From Deltaproteobacteria bacterium (GTDB lineage: Bacteria > Desulfobacterota > GWC2-55-46): a stretch of 59,890 nucleotides of DNA. Below, one piece after another: positions 54,248 through 59,890 of this stretch. Within the stretch, counting starts at the first letter, position 1; each line of letters begins with the position of its first letter. The position numbers were made by a program, and so were the translations under genes. Under the pieces are notes generated by a model. That model worked only from the letters and a program-made list of their open reading frames with translations, was not told the origin of the DNA and did not search any database. Location of the stretch: contig JABTVA010000017.1 of assembly GCA_015075075.1 (NCBI GenBank), forward strand, positions 1 through 59,890, read 5' to 3'.

Positions 54248-54747
54248 ATGAGCTAAAGAACTCGCTAGGAAGGTCTATGCGAGGGTAATAGAGAACCTAC
54301 GACGCCCAAGGGCTCAAGGTCATGATAGTCCTGGGAAGGTTCAAGCTTCTTCGCAAACGAAAGGCTCCTTGACAGCGCGGTGGATACGCTCCTCCGTAGC
54401 GGAGCCTCCGAGGGCGACATCGACATAGTCAAGGTGCCGGGCTCGTTCGAGATGCCGGTAGCCGCCAAGACCCTCGCCTCAAGCGGCCGCTACGACGCCG
54501 TAATCTGCCTCGGCTGCGTCATAAGGGGCGCTACCCCCCATTTCGACTACCGTCGCTGGTAACAAAGGCATCACCAAAGAGTGCCCTCGACTTCGAGACG
54601 CCGGTCGCCTTCGGCGTCGTCACAGCCGACAACCTCGAGCAGGCCATAGAGCGGGCAGGCACCAAATCCGGGAACAAGGGCAGGGACGCCGCGCTTACGG
54701 CAATCGAGATGGCCAACCTCCTGAAGGCCATCGGGAAAAGGAAGTAA
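54248..54747 (+). pseudogene. ribH: 6,7-dimethyl-8-ribityllumazine synthase RibH, frameshifted
   Basis: The central part is clear: [41 protein letters not shown]. After a break near 54550, [23 protein letters not shown] and A-I-E-M-A-N-L-L follow in another frame, ending at 54745-54747. The N-terminal third (54248-54360) carries several indels. Fourth riboflavin gene of the operon. Confidence 0.87.
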
Positions 54748-54757
54748 GCGCCCGGAA

Positions 54758-55203
54758 ATGAGCGTAAGGCGAAAGGCGCGGGAGACCGCCCTGCAGATAC
54801 TCTACAAGACCGACATCTCTCAGAGAGCAGGGCAGAAGGACCTCAATAAACGGCTCCCTCATCATGAGCACCGAAGTCAGTGATACCAATCTCATCAACG
54901 CGCTAGCCGCGAAAACGAGACGAGATAGACGCCGTAATCCGAAAACTTCGAAAAACTGGACCGTCAGAGCGCATGGCCGTGGTAGGCAAGAACATCACTC
55001 GGATAACAGTCTACGAAACTCCTCCATACTCCGAGACGTCCCTAAGTCGCCATGACGAGGCGGTGGAGCTCGCGAAACTCCCTGCAGCACCGAGAATCCA
55101 GAGGCCTTCTGCGCTCAACATAATGGGCAAGGTGAAAAGCGAGGAAAAAGCCCCAGAACTTAGAGCCAAACAGGCTGGTGAAATCTTTGGGGAAACTTTC
55201 TGA
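54758..55203 (+). pseudogene. nusB: Transcription antitermination factor NusB, heavily frameshifted
   Basis: Starts M-S-V-R-R-K-A-R-E-T-A-L-Q-I-L-Y-K-T-D-I, a typical NusB N-terminus. Later pieces are R-M-A-V-V-G-K-N-I-T-R-I-x-V-Y-E, E-A-V-E-L-A-K and N-I-M-G-K-V-K-S-E-E-K in other frames. At least five indels. NusB binds boxA RNA with NusE in rRNA antitermination and commonly follows ribH. 3' end uncertain. Confidence 0.78.
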
Positions 55204-55214
55204 AAGGTTTCCCC
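55189..55214. repeat. Short inverted repeat GGGGAAACTTTC / GAAAGGTTTCCCC (R5)
   Basis: Hairpin at the end of the nusB region, related to 8920-8939. Followed by about 150 bases of A-rich then C/G-homopolymer DNA without a gene. Confidence 0.5.
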
Positions 55215-55372
55215 AGATCAAAGACTTTTTAGTTCCTGAAAACCCCCAATTGAGAGTTTTCTCGAAGAAACAAAGTTTTGGAAAGTTGAAGAAACACACA
55301 AAAAATGTTCTCTCAAGAGTTTCAACGAGCCTTTCGGCCCGGGCTGAGGGGCTTTTAAATCTACAGGTTAAT

Positions 55373-55402
55373 CCCCCGCGGCTGGGGGGGCTTTTTGTTT
55401 TT
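55373..55402 (+). terminator. Probable terminator of the riboflavin-nusB operon
   Basis: CCCCC-GCGGCT-GGGGG stem followed by CTTTTTGTTTTT. The neighbouring DNA (55402-55520) is low-complexity C/G runs plus hairpins CCCCTCCC/GGGAGGGG and CCCCGCAGC/GCTGCGGGG. Confidence 0.55.
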
Positions 55403-55520
55403 GACCCCCCCCCCTTGTGGGGGGTGGGCTGGGGGGGGGTGACAACACTCTCACCCTCCCCTCTGTCCCCTCCCGTCAAGGGAGGGGAGGTACCCCGCAG
55501 CTTGCTGCGGGGAGGTTCAT

Positions 55521-55548
55521 TTGACAGGGCCTTTCAGGGCTGTATAAT
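55521..55548 (+). promoter_or_regulatory. Consensus sigma70 promoter of the nucleotide-sugar genes
   Basis: Perfect TTGACA (55521-55526), a 16-base spacer, and perfect TATAAT (55543-55548). TGAGGAG (55556-55562) precedes the GTG at 55572. Both hexamers are exact consensus, the strongest promoter in the window. Confidence 0.85.
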
Positions 55549-55571
55549 ACACTAATGAGGAGCCGTATTCC

Positions 55572-56702
55572 GTGAAAGTTCAGTTGCTGGACCTTGCCGC
55601 GCAGTACCGCAGGATAAGGAAAGAGGTGCTCCGGGAAATAACGGCAGTCTGCGATTCCCAGCATTACGTGTTAGGGAAGCATGTCTCGGGACTTGAGTCT
55701 GAAATAGCCGCGTACTGCGGGGCGAAGTTCGCGGTGGGCGTTGCGTCCGGGACAGAGGCGCTTCTTCTGGCGCTCATGGCCGCCGGGGTAAAGGCTGGCG
55801 ACCGGGTCGCCACGACGCCTTTCACCTTCTTCGCTACCGCGGGGTCGATAGCCCGGCTCGGCGCGGTCCCGGTCTTCGTGGACATAGACCCCGAGACTTA
55901 TAATATCGACACCGGGAAGTTCGAGTCGCTCCTTAAGAAGAGCGGCAAGTGTATAAAGGCCGTGATCCCGGTCCATCTCTACGGCCAGTGCGCGGACATG
56001 GACCCCATAATGAAGGCCGCCAGGAAGCACGGCGTTGCTGTCATAGAGGACGCAGCGCAGTCCATAGGCGCGGAATACAAGGGTAGGAGGGCCGGGTCGA
56101 TAGGGCACATGGGATGCCTTTCCTTCTACCCCACGAAGAACCTCGGGTGCTTCGGCGACGGCGGCATGGTCACGACCAACGACGCGAAGCTCGCGGATAG
56201 GCTCAAGATGCTCCGGGTCCACGGGAGCCGCGTCCGGTACTATCACGACGAAGTGGGCCTCAATAGCAGGCTTGACGAGATACAGGCGGCCGTACTCCGG
56301 GTGAAACTCAAATACCTCGATTCGTGGGCCGAGGGCAGGGTAAGGAACGCGGAGCGTTATGACAGGCTCTTCGGAAAGGCCGCGATAAAGGGTGTATTGA
56401 GCACGCCTTTCATCCGGGACGGGCTCCGCTCCGTCTACAACCAGTATGTAATAAGGGTCGGGAAGAGGGATGAGCTGAGGGCCCATCTCTCAGCCGCGGG
56501 CATAGGGAGCGAGATATACTACCCGCTCCCGCTCCATCTCCAGAAGTGCTTCAAGGGGCTCGGATACGGTAAGGGCGATTTCCCGGTCTCAGAGGCGGCG
56601 GCAAAAGAGGTGCTTGCGCTCCCCATATACCCGGAGCTTACGCTCTCTCAGCAGAAGCATGTAGTAGCCGCGATAGCCGGGTTTTACGGGCAGGGCAGGT
56701 AA
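55572..56702 (+). CDS. DegT/DnrJ/EryC1/StrS family sugar aminotransferase
   Basis: 376 aa PLP enzyme. S-G-T-E-A-L-L-L-A-L (PLP phosphate), V-I-E-D-A-A-Q-S-I-G-A, internal aldimine lysine K189 in S-F-Y-P-T-K-N-L-G, and R-V-H-G-S. The C-terminus has N-Q-Y-V-I-R and E-I-Y-Y-P-L-P-L-H-L-Q. Aminates a nucleotide-linked keto sugar for surface polysaccharide; the exact sugar is not predictable. GTG start. Followed after 38 bases by a UDP-glucuronate decarboxylase-like gene. Confidence 0.92.
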   Translation: MKVQLLDLAAQYRRIRKEVLREITAVCDSQHYVLGKHVSGLESEIAAYCGAKFAVGVASGTEALLLALMAAGVKAGDRVATTPFTFFATAGSIARLGAVPVFVDIDPETYNIDTGKFESLLKKSGKCIKAVIPVHLYGQCADMDPIMKAARKHGVAVIEDAAQSIGAEYKGRRAGSIGHMGCLSFYPTKNLGCFGDGGMVTTNDAKLADRLKMLRVHGSRVRYYHDEVGLNSRLDEIQAAVLRVKLKYLDSWAEGRVRNAERYDRLFGKAAIKGVLSTPFIRDGLRSVYNQYVIRVGKRDELRAHLSAAGIGSEIYYPLPLHLQKCFKGLGYGKGDFPVSEAAAKEVLALPIYPELTLSQQKHVVAAIAGFYGQGR

Positions 56703-56740
56703 AAGGCCTGAATTGAAGGCCTGAAATAAGGAGGCGGTCG

Positions 56741-57697
56741 TTGAAAAGGATTCTCGTTACCGGCGGCGCCGGGTTCATAGGCTCGCACCTCTGCGAGAGG
56801 CTCCTCAAGGACGGAAGCGAGGTCATCTGCCTCGATAACTTCTTCACGGGCAGGAAGGAGAACATCTCGCACCTCATCGGCAATCCCGGTTTCGAGATCA
56901 TCCGGCACGACGTCATCGAGCCCGTTCTCCTTGAGGTGGACGAGATATACAACCTCGCCTGCCCGGCATCCCCGGTACACTACCAGTACAACCCCGTAAA
57001 GACGATCAAGACCAACATAATGGGCGCCCTCAACATGCTGGGCCTCGCGAAGAGGGTGAGGGCGAGGATACTCCAGGCCTCGACCTCCGAGGTCTATGGC
57101 GACCCCAAGGTGCACCCCCAGCCCGAGAGCTACTGGGGGAACGCGAACCCCATAGGTTTCAGGGCCTGCTACGACGAGGGCAAGAGGTGCGCCGAATCGC
57201 TCATGTTCGCGTACCACAGGCAGAACGGCGTGGACATACGGGTTGTTCGTATATTCAACACCTACGGCCCCAGGATGCTCGAGAACGACGGCAGGGTCGT
57301 AAGCAACTTTATCGTGCAGGCCCTCCGGGGCCTGGACATGACCGTCTACGGCGACGGGTCGCAGACGCGCTCGTTCTGCTACGTCGACGACCTGGTGGAC
57401 GGGCTCATAAAGATGATGGAGAACGACGGCGTAGCGGGGCCGGTGAATCTCGGAAACCCCGGGGAGTTCACGGTACTGGAGCTCGCCAACATGGTAAAGA
57501 GGCTTACTTCGAGCAGCTCGAATATAGTCTTCAAGGAGCTTCCGCCCGACGACCCGGTCCAGAGGAGGCCCGATATCACCCTCGCAAAGGAGTCTCTCGG
57601 CTGGCGGCCTCTTGTCGGCCTCGAAGAGGGCCTCCTTAAATCAATCGAATACTTCAGGTCAAGGATAAGCCCCGCATCAGGACTCTCCTCGCTTTAG
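56741..57697 (+). CDS. uxs: UDP-glucuronate decarboxylase-like SDR (UDP-xylose synthase)
   Basis: 318 aa extended SDR. NAD loop [33 protein letters not shown] (diagnostic of UXS) and Y-D-E-G-K-R with catalytic Tyr/Lys. [10 protein letters not shown] and R-R-P-D-I follow. F-R-A-C precedes the Tyr where P-R-S-C is commonest, a minor deviation. Makes UDP-xylose from UDP-glucuronate. Confidence 0.93.
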   Translation: MKRILVTGGAGFIGSHLCERLLKDGSEVICLDNFFTGRKENISHLIGNPGFEIIRHDVIEPVLLEVDEIYNLACPASPVHYQYNPVKTIKTNIMGALNMLGLAKRVRARILQASTSEVYGDPKVHPQPESYWGNANPIGFRACYDEGKRCAESLMFAYHRQNGVDIRVVRIFNTYGPRMLENDGRVVSNFIVQALRGLDMTVYGDGSQTRSFCYVDDLVDGLIKMMENDGVAGPVNLGNPGEFTVLELANMVKRLTSSSSNIVFKELPPDDPVQRRPDITLAKESLGWRPLVGLEEGLLKSIEYFRSRISPASGLSSL

Positions 57698-57838
57698 GCA
57701 AGCCGTAGGAAACAGGAAAAAAGCCGTCCGAATCCGTTCCGTCCTCATCGTGACCGGTCTTTCACCAGTCAATCCGTACATCGTAATTATTAAAAGCGCC
57801 TCAGGGATGTCTCTCGCCGTCGGTAAAAGGGGGTTCTC

Positions 57839-58084
57839 TTGCCGAGGGAAATGGGGAAGAAAGAGGGGGGCGGGCCTTTTCTGGACCTGTCAGCCGCCGG
57901 TCCGAAAAGGTTCGCGGTAAAGCCTGTCCCGTGCGCGGCCCCTGGCCCGGCCTTTGCGGGGAGCGCGATTTTTATAAACAGGGTAAGATACGGGCCTGCA
58001 GGCGTGAACGGGGCCAGGCATATCGAGGGCGTCATGAACGGGAGGGTCGAGGCGGTAATCCTGGTCGCCAGGATCCGGGGATGA
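57839..58084 (+). CDS. Possible small hypothetical protein
   Basis: 81-codon frame with TTG start after a G-run. Contains F-L-D-L-S-A-A-G-P-K-R-F, I-F-I-N-R-V-R-Y-G and V-E-A-V-I-L-V-A-R. No recognised domain. Antisense frames are also open here, so coding status is doubtful. The rest of 57698-58100 shows no other feature. Confidence 0.3.
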   Translation: MPREMGKKEGGGPFLDLSAAGPKRFAVKPVPCAAPGPAFAGSAIFINRVRYGPAGVNGARHIEGVMNGRVEAVILVARIRG

Positions 58085-58100
58085 GAGGATGGAGGCTTTC

Positions 58101-58128
58101 TTGACAGGGTAGCGATTGGTGATAGACT
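58101..58128 (+). promoter_or_regulatory. Promoter of the cytochrome operon
   Basis: TTGACA (58101-58106), a 16-base spacer, TAGACT (58123-58128). It is followed by CATTCGGCATGGCGCCGAATG (a GCATTCGGC-type inverted repeat, about 58134-58154) in the leader. Confidence 0.65.
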
Positions 58129-58191
58129 TTTATCATTCGGCATGGCGCCGAATGCCCGACGGAATGTAACCCCCAACGCGAGCGGTGCAAC

Positions 58192-58560
58192 ATGGCGGGA
58201 AAGAGGAACATAGCCTTCGGTTTCCTGTATCTTTTCCTGACCATCGTCCTGTATCTCGCGAGGCCTTCCGAGGGAGGCGTTGCTTTCGAATCGGCGCTGG
58301 TGCAGGCCAATATCGACGCGCTCTTGAACATAGGGGCGGGCTGGCTCATCTCAAGGCTGCCGTTCGTCGGGTGGGTAGCCAACACCGTTTCGTACCTGAT
58401 GATAGCAGGTGCGCTCCTCCGTTCCGGGACCCTCTGCCTTGCGGCAGCGGGACTTCTGCCTCCCGCGGCCTCGATAATGCCGGTCGGCGCCCTGATTATT
58501 ATAGCGATGATGCTCTTTATGGGTATAGGGTACTTGAGCCTTAAGGTAGTGAGGCAATGA
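58192..58560 (+). CDS. Small membrane protein, first gene of the cytochrome operon
   Basis: 122 aa with about three to four hydrophobic segments (7-22, 48-75, 80-118). No His/Cys motif. L-I-S-R-L-P-F-V-G-W-V-A-N-T-V-S-Y lies between helices. Not recognised. Overlaps the cytochrome b gene by 4 bases, so it is probably a subunit or assembly partner. Confidence 0.7.
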   Translation: MAGKRNIAFGFLYLFLTIVLYLARPSEGGVAFESALVQANIDALLNIGAGWLISRLPFVGWVANTVSYLMIAGALLRSGTLCLAAAGLLPPAASIMPVGALIIIAMMLFMGIGYLSLKVVRQ

Positions 58561-59282
58561 GGTTTCGCCAGGTCGCAGTCTGGCCGAGGGGACTGAGGAT
58601 CATCCACTGGATAAACGCCTTTTCGGTGCTTATCCTCATACCGCTCGGCGCGTTCCTCTTTTTTGCCGAATACCTGGACCTTACCGACCGGGCCTTCGGC
58701 TCCGTGCTGAACGTCCATGTGACGGTCGGGATTGTGCTCACCTTGGGGGTCGTGGCGAGGGTGGTCTTTCTCTTTGCAGGCCCCCCTGCCGCAAGGTGGA
58801 AGGACGTCCTCCCGCATACCAGAGAGCAGTTCGCGCTCCTTTCAGCCACCCTCAGATATTACCTCTCGGGCTTCAAGGGCAAGGCCCCGCTCTATCTTAC
58901 CCATAATCCGGTTGCCGGGGCATGGGATACGGCGCTCTTCATCGTATTTTTATCGCAGGCGACTACGGGCCTTTCCATGTTTTTCTTCCATTCCGCGGAG
59001 CACGAGCACAGCCACAACCATAACCATGCCCTTGAAGGCGCCGTTGCCTGGCCCCCTGAGTGGTTCGAGGGCCTTCATGTGGCCGGGGCGGCCTTTATTA
59101 TAATCTTCGTCCTGGCCCACTTCACCGCGCTCGCCTGGCACGACATATTCGAGAGGAGGGGACTCGTCTCGAGCATGATAAGCGGCAGGAAGTTCTATTC
59201 CGAGGAGGAGATACAGGAGCTCAAGGCGCGCCTGGAAAGAAAGGGTCTCAAGCCGGAAGGGAACGGAACAAAAAAGACATAA
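58557..59282 (+). CDS. Di-heme cytochrome b561-type membrane subunit with His-rich loop
   Basis: 241 aa, four membrane helices. Candidate heme ligands H17 (R-I-I-H-W-I-N), H54 (L-N-V-H-V-T-V-G), H174 (L-H-V-A-G-A) and H188 (L-A-H-F-T-A-L) match the paired pattern of hydrogenase/formate-dehydrogenase-like cytochrome b subunits. Between helices 3 and 4 is H145-S-A-E-H-E-H-S-H-N-H-N-H157, six histidines in 13 residues, a likely metal-binding loop. Followed by a monoheme cytochrome c gene, suggesting quinone-to-periplasm electron transfer. Confidence 0.85.
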   Translation: MRFRQVAVWPRGLRIIHWINAFSVLILIPLGAFLFFAEYLDLTDRAFGSVLNVHVTVGIVLTLGVVARVVFLFAGPPAARWKDVLPHTREQFALLSATLRYYLSGFKGKAPLYLTHNPVAGAWDTALFIVFLSQATTGLSMFFFHSAEHEHSHNHNHALEGAVAWPPEWFEGLHVAGAAFIIIFVLAHFTALAWHDIFERRGLVSSMISGRKFYSEEEIQELKARLERKGLKPEGNGTKKT

Positions 59283-59317
59283 ACAGTACGGTTTTCCCGA
59301 AAAAAGGAGGTCTGCCC

Positions 59318-59701
59318 ATGCGCCAAACCCTGTTGCTATGCCTGTTACTTGCCATATTCACCGTCTTCGGAGTAAGCAAATATGCGGATTCGGCCGATGA
59401 ACCGAAGTTGATAAGGGAGGACCCGCTCCAGGACATGGACGCCCTCATGAAGACGGCGGACAGGCTTTGGAAAGACACGAGCCTCGGAACCGCCGGGGTC
59501 TCCTGCTCGACTTGCCATCCTGACGGCAAGGACTTGAGGGCCGAGCCGTTCCCCAGGCGCATCGAGATGGCGAACGACATATTGACGCTCGACCAGATGA
59601 TAAACTTCTGCATGACATTCCCGATGAAGGGCAAGCCGCTTCAATGGAATTCACGAGAAATGACGGCTCTTGCCGCCTATGTGAAGGCGCACGCGAAGTA
59701 G
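59318..59701 (+). CDS. Monoheme c-type cytochrome
   Basis: 127 aa from the ATG at 59318, set by AAAGGAGG. Signal peptide to about A26. Heme site C63-S-T-C66-H67. The C-terminal F-C-M-T-F-P-M-K-G-K-P-L-Q-W and M-T-A-L-A-A-Y-V-K are typical of class I cytochromes, offering Met as second ligand. Periplasmic electron carrier, likely partner of the preceding cytochrome b. Resembles SoxX-like small cytochromes, but no sox genes are seen. Downstream DNA to the window end has no clear gene. Confidence 0.88.
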   Translation: MRQTLLLCLLLAIFTVFGVSKYADSADEPKLIREDPLQDMDALMKTADRLWKDTSLGTAGVSCSTCHPDGKDLRAEPFPRRIEMANDILTLDQMINFCMTFPMKGKPLQWNSREMTALAAYVKAHAK

Positions 59702-59890
59702 AGCGCGGGAACTGACCGCAATGAGTCCCTGAGGTGAGGGTAATGGCGGCTGAAAAGTCCGTGGGTCGGACGGCAGGACGGCTTCCCCTGTACCTCCGGC
59801 TCCGATGATTGAGCCCTGTTCCCTTTACGTCTCCATTGACGTTTGTTTTCCTGCAAGCGAAAATCGAGGCCTGAAAGAATAATCCGCCAG

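Noticed and set aside
55390..55520. G-quadruplex or regulatory low-complexity tract
   Set aside because: Long C/G homopolymers lie in the region with the worst sequence quality and may be artefacts; no supporting conserved element.

Overview
The window reads as a single stretch of chromosome from a Gram-negative bacterium. Supporting genes are lpxH and gmhA (LPS), lptM and lgt (lipoprotein/LPS export) and several lipobox proteins. GC looks to be around 60% by eye. AGG for Arg and ATA for Ile are used heavily. Gene content (DUF507, the argH-lptM-lysA-dapF-dapA-dapB run, CxxCH cytochromes, PA2778/PA2779 proteins) fits a deltaproteobacterial/Desulfobacterota or Nitrospirota-type lineage. That placement is an inference; no rRNA or universal marker set is present to settle it.

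Layout: 0.1-4.2 kb rqcH-like gene, a coupled unknown, a YhcC-type radical SAM gene and an M29 aminopeptidase; 4.3-7.4 kb a GT-C-like membrane protein, gmhA and a deoxyhypusine-synthase-like gene; 7.4-13.0 kb arginine/lysine/DAP biosynthesis; 13-15.6 kb a DsbC-like protein carrying a heme motif, tRNA-Thr and a REC-GAF-GGDEF regulator; 16.3-21.9 kb a TPP-riboswitch thiamine operon (thiH-thiS-thiG-lgt-thiE-thiC) whose thiH position is held by a protein with the HydG cluster signature; 22.1-25.5 kb an ANTAR regulator and a glycosyltransferase trio; 25.8-34.2 kb tRNA-Leu, transaldolase, Dabb protein, rnr, ubiB-like, ribF, aroE, lpxH, yheU; 34.6-37.9 kb a 2-oxoacid dehydrogenase operon (E1a-E1b-E2); 38-45 kb hisIE, HIT, zinc-ribbon, a nucleotidyltransferase pair, threonine dehydratase, rlmB and a C39/TPR/PA2779 group; 44.7-46 kb a NosD-like beta-helix protein with a four-helix membrane protein; 46.2-49.9 kb a more AT-rich restriction-modification island next to tRNA-Ala; 50.2-55.2 kb hupB-like, nrdR and the riboflavin operon into nusB; 55.5-59.7 kb two nucleotide-sugar genes and a small membrane/cytochrome b/cytochrome c operon.

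The intergenic DNA is unusually structured. At least three families of palindromic, transposase-less elements (R1 about 157 bp, R2 about 140 bp plus mini forms, R3 up to 352 bp) and two minor ones recur throughout. They abut stop codons, and in one case supply a possible Shine-Dalgarno sequence.

Many housekeeping genes (argH, lysA, dapA, dapB, tal, ribF, ribBA, ribH, nusB and others) are broken by single-base indels, often in homopolymers, while neighbours are perfect. This looks like uneven sequence quality rather than biological decay, and the affected entries are marked. The most promising leads are the HydG-like protein in the thiamine operon, the R1/R2 repeat families, a set of genes whose promoters predict leaderless mRNAs, the heme-motif DsbC, and the cytochrome operon with a His-rich loop. 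No single locus could be shown to be a wholly new system from sequence alone.
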